In this document: positions 1-16,510 of the stretch, piece by piece
Layout of the letters: each line of letters begins with the position of its first letter
How positions within the stretch are numbered: position 1 is the first letter of the stretch
NCBI GenBank assembly: GCA_021397835.1
Contig: JAJFZO010000747.1
Span: 3,288,501 to 3,352,500 of the forward strand
DNA: 64,000 nt
Direction: 5' to 3'
Origin: Moringa oleifera
Taxonomy: Eukaryota; Streptophyta; Magnoliopsida; Brassicales; Moringaceae
The notes under the pieces: model-generated
What the model was told of the DNA's origin: nothing
What the model saw: only the letters and a program-made list of their open reading frames with translations
Databases searched by the model: none
Position numbers and translations under genes: made by a program

Positions 1-23
1 ATTGATTTCTTGTTCATGTTCAG

Positions 24-909
24 GTCTTCTGGTATGCTATCAAGAATTACAGAACATGGGTCCTCTTCCTTATCTACGGGTTCTCCATGGGTGTTGAACT
101 AACCATCAACAATGTCATTTCAGAATATTTCTACGACAGGTTCTTTCATCTTACATATCTCTATCGTCTCTTTTAGTGTTTCTGAGACAAAACCCATAAA
201 TGAACTGATTTAAACAATTTACTTTGTGTCTAACAGGTTTAACCTGAAGCTCCACACAGCTGGAACCATAGCAGCCAGCTTCGGCATGGTCAATTTCTTT
301 GCTCGTCCATTGGGTGGTTACGCTTCTGATATAGCAGCAAAACTGCTCGGCATGAGAGGCAGGCTATGGGTCCTCTGGATCTTCCAAACCCTAGGAGGTC
401 TCTTCTGCATCTGGCTCGGCCGTGCAAGCTCACTTCCCGTTGCCGTCCTGGCAATGATCCTCTTCTCCATCGGCACACAAGCAGCCTGTGGTGCAATCTT
501 CGGGATCGTCCCCTTCGTTTCACGTCGATCTCTTGGCATCATATCAGGCCTAACGGGCGCAGGAGGGAACTTCGGGTCCGGACTAACCCAGCTGGTATTC
601 TTCAGCACCTCAAGGTTCAACACAGCCACAGGCCTGTCCCTGATGGGCGCCATGGCTGTGATCTTCACACTTCCTGTTGCACTTCTGCACTTCCCGCAAT
701 GGGGGAGCATGTTCCTTGGCCCAACAAAAGACTCTGTAAGATCAAAGGAAGAGCACTACTATGGATCTGAGTGGACGGAGGAGGAGAAGCAGCGAGGCCT
801 CCATGAAGGAAGCATCAAGTTTGCAGAAAACAGCCGATCAGAGCGCGGCAGAAAAGTCGCTCTTGCCTCCGCACCAACCACACCAGATTCAACACCCGCC
901 CATGTTTAG
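24..909 (+). CDS. NRT2: NRT2 high-affinity nitrate transporter, 3' part
   Basis: C-terminal part of a plasma-membrane nitrate/proton symporter of the major facilitator superfamily (NNP family); the upstream exon(s) lie outside the window. Two exons are visible: 24-139, after an acceptor ending at 23, and 237-909, with intron 140-236 (GT-AG, phase 2). The joined frame reads [15 protein letters not shown] across the junction. Family marks are the second NNP signature region ([16 protein letters not shown]), several hydrophobic membrane segments, and the hydrophilic C-terminal tail with [13 protein letters not shown] and AENSRSERG, typical of plant NRT2.1/2.4-type proteins. The stop is TAG at 907-909. 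Known members work with NAR2/NRT3 at low nitrate; that partner is not seen here. Paralogue number cannot be assigned from a partial sequence. Confidence 0.95.
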
Positions 910-1882
910 TGCACCTGAAACATGCAGAATCACTGCATGTGTGCGTCTCTTTCGCTCTTTTCTATCATAATAATTAGATCTAATATAAGATAGTTTTGTA
1001 GTAAAAACAAATTAGAGATCTTAGCTTAATCTTGTCAATGTAAATAAATCTCGGTTGTTTTTAATGAACAAGAAGAGTCTAATTTTCCCTTGAAAGTCTG
1101 ATTTCTTTTCTCCCAAACAACAATGGATTCCATTCTCCAGCTGAAGCATTAGTTGACTCATCATAATATTAAAATGCAGCCCACCAGGTAGAACCATTGA
1201 TGAGGCTTTAGCTTCACATAGCATTAATTGAAATATATTGAGAGGATTCCAAGTAACTTCGCAGGGATTTTGGAGAGAAGTTGACTTATCTTTGATAAGC
1301 TATACAATACACATGAAAAGATAAACTTATCTTCGTTAAATAAGTAATCACAAGCTTGACCTCTTGCAGCATAAAAGAATTAAGAAATTATAATTTTGCA
1401 GTCACACTGCCAAGAATGGTTACTTCCATTAGTGACCAGAAAAGAGTAATATAAGAAATTGTTGTTTGGGAGGCCACCTTTGCTTAAAGAAAGGGATTTA
1501 GAAGAATTAAATGTTTAACGTATATACTTAATGGTCCAATCAGAACAATATATTATGCTTAATTATTAGTTAATTATGAGCAGCATCTTCTGCAGGATAT
1601 GCTTCTTACACATGGCTCAAGCTCATGAAAGAACTTTCTAGTCAAATTAAATTTCATGAAGCCTAACCTTATCATTTCTCAAAAAATATTTTTGCAATTG
1701 ATTGATCATATTCATCCATCTTTCCCTGATTTACATAGTCAAAAAAAAGAAGTTTCCCAATATTGCAAATTTTAGCCGTTACAAGAAAAATCTATACATC
1801 ACTCTGGTTTCCACTCTTCCAAAGTGTGGGTTGATTATGTTCTTCTACAATGCAGCAGAAATGCAGCCTAATGATCAGAAAG
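910..1882. other. Intergenic region between NRT2 and zinc-finger gene
   Basis: The first one or two hundred bases are probably NRT2 3' UTR. The rest is AT-rich with no coding frame resembling a known protein. The two genes converge (NRT2 on +, zinc-finger gene on -), so both 3' UTRs end here. No repeat family recognised. Confidence 0.5.
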
Positions 1883-4575
1883 CTAGTAGCCTAACTTCCC
1901 ACGGCCACCACACGTGGTACACGATCGAGCAGAAGAACATTTTGTACAGTAGCTCCATTTCTTGGGAAGCCTGAAAAAGGAAATTGTTTGAAATGCTCGG
2001 TGAATTGATCTAAGATGGAAGGAGGCAAGGCAATCAGGAAAACATGTGTAAACTATACCCTGCTGTGTATCGAGTGGCCATATTCTTTGCTGTCAATCTT
2101 GCTCTTTCAGCACTTTCCTCTGACAATTTCTTGAGCACAAACCCTTCACCTTTGCATTCAGGACAGATACCAGAACCACCGCAGTCTTCACATGTCTTTA
2201 AAGGAACCTGCATTCAGAACTGTGTAATTAGGCAACTCAGCTGTATAATCCAAATATGTCTTTTTGCATTGTTGTTTTGTAAGCAATGAAGTCAATATGC
2301 TATGCATTGTGGGTCACTCCTCCAAGATAAATTAGTAAACAGATGGATAATTGAAAGAAGAAAAGAAAAGGCTTCAAAAAATTTTAGAAGGTAGATTCTC
2401 AGAAATCTAATTTTAATGTCATTGTTTAATTACATAGCAGCAGAACAAGGTAGATTCTTGACATCAATAATCCTAATGAAAGCAATAATCTAGCAAGTCT
2501 TTCTGAATATAAAGCGCACCTCCTCTGGAGTTTTGGTTCTTTTAACAAGAAATGTAGCTGCTGCACCAACAACAGTTGCAGCAATTGCCACAGAAGCAGC
2601 TGTTTCTGGTAGAGCAGGTGGTGGCGTAGATAATCTCCTACCTTGATTTGGTGACCTTACACTGATTAAATAACAAGCTCTAGAGTCCAATGCATCATAC
2701 GCTCTAGGCTTTGAGTCCATATTTCCTTCATAGAATCAAGTAAACCCAGGAAAAGCACCAATCAGCATCAAAACTGATTTATGTATCAGAAATATTGCAA
2801 TGAAAAAAAGCATGAAAGTATACTTATTTTAAGTAGTCGAACCAAGGCTTTTTCAGGCAGTCAAGGTTCCTCACCACTAGATTTACCGATTTTCTTTAAG
2901 TTGAAGACTTCAGACGAATGAAACAGACTTAATCATCATCCAGGAGAAAACTTACAAGATGCCAATGTACAAAAAGTTTGAGCCAAACTGGACTTGTTTT
3001 AGAGACAATTGGGAGCTTGATGCACTGACACCAGTCAGTAGGAAAAATATACAAGATTGACTGTTCATGTTACAGAGAACAACTCAAGAATAGATGAAAA
3101 CAGGACAAGGAAACAAAAGTAAAATATATATATATAAAAAACAAGAAGAGAAGAATATTTGAGCTCTCAAATGAAACAGAGGCAATCAAAGATGACATGA
3201 TGTCTCAAATCGAGTATGGCATTGAATAGTAAGCCATTGCTAACATCACAAGATGGAAAAGGCTAAAACATTTCATGACTGAGTTTAGTGGATTTATTTA
3301 ATCCAAATGGTATGAGAAATGTTTACAGAGAAGCAGTTCTATTTAACAAGTCATCTTTCTTTCGAGAATTTCTTTAACACACTGCTGTAATTAAGCTGGA
3401 GGATGTAACAAACTGTCTTCCTCACTATGATTTCATAAAACTCAAGTTAGTTCCCAGATATTCATTATTTAAAAATAAAATAAAATTAGTGAACTCTGAC
3501 ATGGATAAGGAAGTTGACATTATAAACATTTACACAAGGAGTATTGAGAAAGCTTATGCTACTGGAGCTTGAGATAAAGACACAAACATGTTTGGCAGCC
3601 AGGGAACAAGCTACTAATATCTAAGTACACAATTAACGTGAAAAGTGCAACCAGAATAACTTCAATGAATCCTTATCCTAAATGTCTATATCTTATTTCA
3701 ATTCCAAAGCAAATCCAGAACAGAAAAATCATTTAAGTGATGGCTTTGTTGACATGCACACCCGACAAAGTGTCTAATTTAAGAAGTTCATCTCCCCTAA
3801 TCAAAACTCTCTGAAGCCTATTGATTCTAAAACACCAAACATGGGCCTCTTCTCCCAACTTCTAAGACCTGTAATGTTAATAAAAGCTTTTCCCTATGAA
3901 AAACAACAAAACCCATCAGTCGGTCATCTAGGGCAAGAACATAATTTTCTAAAATTTTAATTCCGACTGCCTAATAACAGGATAAATCATACTCTATCCC
4001 TTTAAAGAGACTAAATTAAAGCATTCAATTCAGCCATCAAATTATAGAAATCTCACTGAAGAAACCCTCCCTACCAAATTAACTCCAGTGTCCCCAGTTC
4101 CTTGATTGCCCTTTCCCTTCACCACCCACAAGAACTATAACTGGTTTGAAACTCAAGAACAAGCAAACAACCGTCTTCATCCCAATTAACAGGATCCTAA
4201 TAACACACCTTTCTCCACAAAGGATGACAATGAATGGCGTATGGTCATTCCATCAATCCGTAGAAACCCACCTCCACGTGCAAACATTCATGCAATCAAC
4301 GACCCCATCAAATTCAGAATCCCCCATTTTATAATGGGTATTAATATTTTCCATTAATGAGTTGTTCAGCTTTCTCATAACTTTAATGCAGTTGCATCAA
4401 CTATCTTCAGTTAAATTTAGGAGCCTACACAGTGCCCACATTCGCAACTTATATGTTAAAACTTCCAAAGAAACAAAAGCAGAGTAAAAATAACATTAAA
4501 AAAAAGGAAACAGAGCTTGCTAAACATACTCTTAGAGAGAGAGGCAAATGAAATAGTTTGCAGTGCGAGCTCCAT
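1883..4575 (-). CDS. DnaJ-type zinc-finger-only protein (BSD2-like), probably plastid-targeted
   Basis: Four-exon model on the minus strand: 4575-4530, 2725-2520, 2207-2059 and 1970-1883, giving 162 residues. The last three exons are well supported by splice sites, phase and homology. The zinc-finger core has four Cys pairs: CEDCGGSG (90-97), CPECKGEG (99-106), CTKC (142-145) and CTTCGGRG (151-158), as in the central domain of DnaJ. There is no J domain. A hydrophobic Ala-rich stretch (about AIAATVVGAAATFLV) precedes the finger. Exon 1 (MELALQTISFASLSK, then donor GTATGT) is inferred: it is Ser/Ala-rich like a chloroplast transit peptide and joins in phase, but the intron is 1.8 kb. Without it, translation could start at Met 2720 (145 residues). 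Such proteins act as plastid folding factors; the client is unknown here. Confidence 0.78.
2726..4529 (-). other. Inferred long first intron of the zinc-finger gene
   Basis: No coding frame recognised in this 1.8 kb. It contains a short TA run near 3126-3137 and otherwise unique-looking AT-rich sequence. If the upstream exon is not real, this is simply upstream or 5' UTR sequence of the zinc-finger gene. Confidence 0.4.
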
Positions 4576-7500
4576 TTGAAACAGGGCGCTTTTGCCTTCT
4601 GCATAAGAAGCACAGCGACTGTCATCTTTGGTCTTCACTTCTGTTATCCTTGGCTGTCGGGTGCATTGTCAAATTAGCCCTGATAATTAATTCAATTTCA
4701 GAACTGCCATCATCTACAAAACCAAAACATCAAATTTTGCTCAATAAATTAGATTACTGAAAAAAGGTTCTGGCAATATAGAATTCTTATTCAACTAAGA
4801 GAATCATTAATACATTCTGGCAAAACATAAGCCCTAACCACAAAATTTTCATTCTTTAATTTTTGTCCTCTGAAATTTTCAAGTGTTGGAATATTATGCA
4901 GTTGTATTAAACTATAGTTTTTACAAAATATGGCAGTTAACTTGATATAGTCTTAATAAGACCTGAGTAGCCAAATTGAGACAGATTCAATTTCAAGTTT
5001 TAATACTTCAGTCGAGTTCGAATAAAATTTGACTTCAAATTGTCGAATAACTGAAGTATGTAATATAATTTTATTAATATTTTTTAAACTTTTAAATTTA
5101 ATTTTGGTTAGTTTTAATTTTATAATTTTGTATAAAATTAATTTCTAATTTTTGTTTTTGTTAATATTTTAAAATTTAATTATTATAAATAAATTTAAAA
5201 AATCGATATCTATTTTCATTTTCCGCATGCATTCAACTAAATAAATATTTATTAAATAAAATACCCATTATTTGATTAAAATTTATAATATATATAATTA
5301 TATTATAGCGACTTTGATTATTAATAATTAAATTTAGGATGAGCTTGAATAATAAAATTAATTTTTTTAAATACATTTGTGATAATTTTGAATATATATA
5401 TATATATATTAATAAAAAAATTTGATTTGAATACTTTCAAAATGAGGAAGTGCCCTACTCATTGTTATTCTTATCAATAAATCATCAAAATATAGATTAT
5501 GTAAATGATAGTGATGATTTTTTTTTTTTTCATTTTGTGTTGATTTTCACTATAATTATTTAGAACTTCGGTACATCAATTTGAGGAAGCATTTTCTCAA
5601 CAATATATTCACCCAAGTCCATTTAATTTCCAATTATTAATTCACCTATCAGCTAGCAATATATAGTTGCTTGGTACAACCGATGAATTTATTGAGTCTT
5701 TATTTAGGAAACGAAACCATGCAAACAATAAAAATGTTCTTAAAAAGGTGCATTTATTCGAGTTGTAAGATGACAATGGCAGCAAAAATTTCTCTTTGTC
5801 CATTGTGTTGTTATGTGATTTTAATAGATTGATGAGTATGCATTAGATTCTATTGATATGTGAAAATATGATTAAAAATATATATACACTAAAAGATTTT
5901 AAGGTGAAGATAATTTAAAATTTTAGGTTTTATTTTTTTAAAAAATTAATTTTTAATTTAAAATAATTAAATTTTACCAAAAAAATTAAAAATTATTAAT
6001 TTTTACAATTAATTTTTAATTCAATTTTTTTATAAATGTAAAGAAATATTGAAGTTATCATTAAAAAAATTTAAAATTTTTGAAATACTAAAAATATTTT
6101 TTTAGTTTAAAATTATTTAAATTTAAAGAATAAAATCAAAGTGTAGTGTGAAATTTTTTAAATGGTTTTTAAATATTTTAATAATAAAAATTAAATAAAT
6201 TTTTATAATTATTTTAAATATTAATTTAAACAAAATTAATAAATCAATATTTATTTAAATATGTTTTAAAAGTCAAGATTTGACAAAAAAAAGTAAAATT
6301 TAAAGTTTGAAATAATCTTTATACAAAATTCTATTTTATGTTATGTAATAAAGTTTGATAATTTTTTAACTTTTGATTTCTTTTATTTTTATTCAAAAGT
6401 ATCTTCCAAGATATTTTTTTAAAATTTATATCAAATATATGTAAAAATATTAATTTAAAAAAATGTCTTTTCACTTACCAAATTAATATTTTGATTGAGC
6501 ATTCTAATTCGTGAAATATTATCATTAATTAGTTAAAAATATCTCTATCTATTGCCTTTAATTTTATACTATAAAATTCAACTAATTAATACACAATGGC
6601 ACTTTGTTAAAAATTATTTATATCCAATAGAACAATAACTTTTTTTTTTGTAAATATTTTATTACAAATAATTTAGTGTGTCATTTTAGAACTAGTATTT
6701 AACTTAATCGAAATATGTTTTTCTTTTTATTGGTAAAATTAATTAATTATTACTCTAACATTAACATAAAATAATAAGTTACGTTGACATATAAAATTTT
6801 AATTAAAGTGACACAAATAAGACGACAATCAATTTTTTTCTGTCAAAAAAATACAATAAATTTAATCCTATTTTTTAAAATAAATAAATACAAGATATGA
6901 AATAATTAATCATATATATTCTTAGATGGATGCAACACATGCATATTGATTGCATACCAATAATTTTTTTTAAACAAAATTAATAACAATATATGATGAT
7001 CAAATGGAAATGAATGTATAGTTAGATCTTTTCATTATCCAAAAATTTTTTGAAATATTTTCCAACACATAATATTTAACATAAGTTATATTTAGATATT
7101 ATTTATATGTGAAGGACCCATAACTTTGATCAAGTTTTAAAATAGCACTTTCCAAGTTGTACCATGAAATAATGATAGGTGGAATCTATCCATCCAAATA
7201 AATAAATAATATCAATTCCTTAGAGATGATAGCAAAATTGGTTAAAAATTGAAATTAATTAGGTCCCACTTTCATTAACACACATTAACTCCACATTACG
7301 TGCATAACTTAACCAAAGATTGTGTATAGTTTGTCAACCAATTAATTACCGGCTTAATTTAAAAGCAAGCGACCACTTCAGTACTTCTCAATGGCCATTG
7401 GGTTCCCTCAAGCTGGACATTTTCCATTATTTTCAATGGCAAATTAATGCCATTGGGCTCTAGTTTCTTGAAAGTCATCAATTTCTAAGTGAAATAAAGA

Positions 7501-8511
7501 GCTAGCCCTCCTTCTGAAATTAGGGTTCCTGTTATATTTCTAACAATGTTAATTCCACATCTTCTAATTAATTAAAAATATATTCCAATTTTCTTTTTCG
7601 TGTATATATATGTTTTCTTCTTTATGGGTTCTTTTATTTCTAGCTAGTTAACTTCTTGGGAATTAGGTAAAAGCTCTTGAAAATAACCTAACTCATGTGA
7701 TCATAGCAATGCTGCTGCTGCTAACATTAATATCTTATGCTCAAGCCACACCAGAAGCTTGAACTCTGGTCCCTGCCATAGATTATTTCAACAGTAAAGC
7801 TATTGCCCCATGCATTTACAGATCTTAAAACCTTGCTTTGATAGACGGAGATGTCTCTACCATCCAAATCAACATCAAAGCTATTAATAATATCCATAAA
7901 TATTATAAACAACCCTGGAAGGCTTTTATGCTTAGGACCCAACAAACCTAAAGAATTAATGCCATCTGAGATCCATTAACAGCTTAATCAAGAAGCACCC
8001 ACAAGTCCTCAACACATTAAGTGAATTACTACCAACTTTTCTAATCATATATCCAGAACCCAAATGGAATCCTCAATAGTTTTAATCTTCTTAAACAATT
8101 TATAATGAACTCTTCCTTCTTGATTTGGGGTTAATAAGTGTTTTTACAAACTTCCTTCCTGCTTTGATAATCTCCAAATTAAATTGTCACCTTCTCCTTT
8201 GACTAAATCTCCAATTAAGTGCTTAGTTCTAATTCATTCACCTATCTTCCATGTCAATAAAACCAGAAACTTTGATATGTCAAAATCGAACTTTTTACTC
8301 TCGGATTCAATTTGGAAGATGTAATAGAAAACAGATTGTTGACTTGATTGCGGTATCAGAAACTCACGGGCATCTTAACATCTTCCACAATGAAGAAAAC
8401 AAAGAAAGAAGGGAGCACCCACCTCACTTATAACTCACCTTCACCACACAAGGCATTATTACTACTAGCAATGAGCTGTGTTAATCTGCTTTCTTCGGCT
8501 GGTCACGAGCC
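4576..8511. other. AT-rich intergenic region
   Basis: Very AT-rich, with simple A/T tracts, an AT dinucleotide run near 5393-5410 and a T run near 5519-5531. A minus-strand open frame at 7727-7945 (72 residues) and a plus-strand one at 8251-8433 resemble nothing I know and lack gene context. Probably decayed repeats plus the upstream region of the peptide gene at 8643. Confidence 0.5.
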
Positions 8512-8518
8512 TATTTAA
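8512..8518 (+). promoter_or_regulatory. Probable TATA element of the small-peptide gene
   Basis: TATTTAA lies about 125 bp upstream of the ATG at 8643, in a locally GC-richer stretch after a long AT-rich region. Distance and orientation suit a plant core promoter with a 5' UTR of roughly 90-100 bases. Inference from sequence only. Confidence 0.5.
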
Positions 8519-8642
8519 GGCCGCCATCTTTGCCACCTCTCTTGCCAACACAAACAGTCTTTCCTCTCCATAAAAACCCTTTCGAAATCTCTCTCCCCAT
8601 AACCCAACAAGCGGAACCAACTGAGGAAATTAATCTGCGAGA

Positions 8643-8936
8643 ATGTCTACTAGTGTTCTTGGCGTTTTGATTGTGCACCTTCTCTTGTTGTTGACCTCTT
8701 TTGATGTTGTCGAGGGTGGACGTATGATACCCTCTAGTGTTCCAAGCACGATGAGGCCTTCATCGGTTGATTACGTGAAAATGGATCCTCTGAAGCATAA
8801 GGTTTTTCATGAGAAGGAAGTGAAAGGTTGCATGCCAAAAGGGTATTCCCATTCATCAGCACCAAGTCGGTACGTGAACTATCAGCCGCTTCGCTCCGGG
8901 AGGTGCTCTTCCATGGGGGGCACTGAGAAACCTTGA
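8643..8936 (+). CDS. Small secreted peptide precursor (IDA/PIP-like motif), 97 residues
   Basis: Single-exon frame. Residues 1 to about 25 form a clear signal peptide: a hydrophobic core rich in Leu/Val/Ile (LGVLIVHLLLLLTSF) ending near VVEG. The mature part is short, Ser/Pro-rich and basic, with two Cys (63, 88). Near the C terminus is MPKGYSHSSAPSRYVNY (64-80). MPKG followed by SAPS-R resembles the PKG...PPSAPSKRHN core of IDA-like peptides and the S-GPS core of PIP-type peptides, but His-Asn and the Pro-Pro are missing and the motif is not at the very end. An upstream TATA-like box and a start in GAGAATGTC context support expression. I recognise the class (secreted signalling-peptide precursor), not a specific family. 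Receptor and role are unknown. Confidence 0.72.
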   Translation: MSTSVLGVLIVHLLLLLTSFDVVEGGRMIPSSVPSTMRPSSVDYVKMDPLKHKVFHEKEVKGCMPKGYSHSSAPSRYVNYQPLRSGRCSSMGGTEKP

Positions 8937-9993
8937 GCATTTTTCGAGAGAAAACAAGGTGGTGTATGTAATACAGTTCTCTTTGTGAGTTGAATGGGAG
9001 CTCTCTAGCTTCTCCAATCTTTTGGTAATTTTCTTAATGTTGCATATTACCTATTTGTTGTGGGCAAATAGCATGGTTTCATGCCCTCGTGTGCTGTTGG
9101 AGAAGTTGGCGGTGTAAGTTTTCCATATGATATTAACAGAATTCCAGGTCTATTCATTGTTTCTCTTTCTCTGAATCATCTACAAAACTGTGCTGTTGTT
9201 GGTGAGTTTCGCATGGCCAACGAAAGAGAGGAAGAAAAAGGCAATGATTCCGTACGTTTTCCCTGCTTTTTCTCTTTGGAATTTTAAAATGGTTTGAGTT
9301 CTAAAACAATCTAAGTGTCCGAAAACCGAAACAATGACACGTACACATCGTGGTACAATCTATTCCTGAGCTGCGCCGGCTCATGTCACCCGCATGAGTT
9401 CCATAAACACCAGCTTTTGCCTCTTTAAAAAGCATGTGCCCAGAAACGAGCCAAGCTGCCCACCGCAATTTAATGACGCAACTCGGCTATCTATCTGACA
9501 GCATCTGTATGCATTCAATTTCATGAATTCAACTTCTTAACCAAAATTTACTGCCGCGAATAAGTAAAAAGACAGAAAAAAACACTTGCAAAAGTTTTCT
9601 CAGACTTGTTCAAAGAAATGGAGCCCTACTGTATTTGAGGTGTTAATTCAAAATGTAAAAAGGTTCCACTAACACAACTTTGAACAATTTCAGATTAAGA
9701 ACCTGACATAGACCATAGTGATTGACAGAAGTTGAGCAGAAGACCAAGTTGAACATGGAACAACTATAACAACGAATTTTCTAGGGATCATCAGAATGTG
9801 CTCATCCAAGAGTAGTTATAATAAACAGGAGGTTCTAAATGTGGCAATACCCAGCCAGCTTCCAAACTACATGTTAAAGGAGAATGCTATAACAGTAACA
9901 GACTGATGGATCTTTGCCCAGTGCATAGAAAAGCTAGAACTGCCATACATTCTGGCCAATGTAAATGTTATTCAAATCAAACTAACATGAAAC
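8937..9993. other. 3' flanks of peptide gene and CDC48
   Basis: Convergent genes: the peptide-gene 3' UTR comes first, then the CDC48 3' UTR on the other strand. An open frame at 9081-9287 (+) has no recognisable product and looks like UTR. No repeat seen. Confidence 0.5.
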
Positions 9994-15522
<5,529 letters not shown>

Positions 15523-15607
15523 GATCCGAATGTTATTATCAGATATTTTCAGAGGACTGACAGAGAGAAAGAGCAAAAGAAAAGGTGAAAATGGCTCGGT
15601 GAGCGAC

Positions 15608-15613
15608 TTTATA
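15608..15613 (-). promoter_or_regulatory. TATA box of CDC48
   Basis: On the minus strand the bases read TATAAA, about 86 bp upstream of the CDC48 ATG at 15522, in a short GC-richer stretch before AT-rich spacer begins. Position and match suit a core promoter. Confidence 0.6.
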
Positions 15614-15619
15614 AGCGGC

Positions 15620-16379
15620 TTTTTTTTTTTCTTTTCCATTTTTAGTTTTACTTTCTTGTATGTCAAGAAAAGAATTTTTTATTATTTTATTCAAATAAAT
15701 ATTTTTAAAAATATTAAAATATATATATTTAATTATAAATTAAATTTTAATAGTAAAATTATAAATTAAGTTTTAATATTTTACTAATTATCGAAGCAAA
15801 CTTTAAAGCGTGACCTCATAAAAAATCAATATTGAAGTCAAAATAATATCATTTTATTTACTTAAAAACTAATATTGATCTTTTTTTTTCATATTTTTTA
15901 CTTTCTTTTTTTTTTGTAAAGAACAAAAACTTTCACTTTCGCTCTTTCATTCTTTTTGCTTGCCCACTAATATAATAATTAAGATGTCAGTAATACTAAA
16001 ATTAATATGAGAAAGAAGCTCAGGACTCTAAAGCACCATAACAAGGTAGTGTAAATGCTTCTCATGGTATGGGGAGCTTATGAGAAGAACTTAAGCATAC
16101 CCTTAAAGTTAACATGTCTGAAACTTAAGCATGCTCGTTTGGTTCGACGAGAGTACTGATAATGATTGGTTGGGGATCTCAAAGGTACTTATGGTTCTAA
16201 TTATGAAGTTATATATAGATCACTATGAAAAATGCTATCAGTAAGATCTTGAAACTCCATTAATGCTACCTTTGTTTTGTTCAATCCAAATTATAAAAGT
16301 TAAAAACATAAGCCTTCTTGTAAAAAGTGAAAAAAAAAAAACCAATTGAAAATGTAGAGATGGATTGTTGGTTACTTCG
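15620..16379. other. AT-rich upstream spacer of CDC48
   Basis: Poly-T and AT-rich sequence with no recognisable gene. It includes the upstream region of CDC48 and leads into a degenerate UDP-glycosyltransferase fragment. Confidence 0.5.
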
Positions 16380-16510
16380 ATCAAGCTCATTAGTACCGAG
16401 TGCTAGCAAGGCCACCTTGATAGCCTTCACAACAGCTCCTTAATGCTCTCTACTTAATGTCCCCATGCTATCAAAAGACACATAAACCACGATCCCTCTT
16501 GGTTCGACCA
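16380..16510 (-). pseudogene. UDP-glycosyltransferase relic (internal fragment)
   Basis: On the minus strand one frame reads GIVVYVSFDSMGTLSREH, a stop, then GAVVKAIKVALLALG. This matches the conserved plant UGT block before the PSPG box (consensus like SVVYVSFGSMGTL...EIA.GL..S), with Gly to Asp and an in-frame stop. No PSPG box or N-terminal half was found beside it, so it is a short orphan fragment. The subfamily differs from the UGT86A gene at 58.8 kb. Confidence 0.5.

Noticed and set aside
318..710. Minus-strand 130-residue open frame
   Set aside because: Antisense shadow of the NRT2 terminal exon, which has strong family motifs on plus.
1702..1974. Plus-strand 90-residue open frame
   Set aside because: Overlaps the last exon of the zinc-finger gene in antisense and has no family resemblance.
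7727..7945. Minus-strand 72-residue open frame with a Trp/Cys-containing end
   Set aside because: No recognised motif, splice partner or promoter; could be chance in a poorly conserved spacer.
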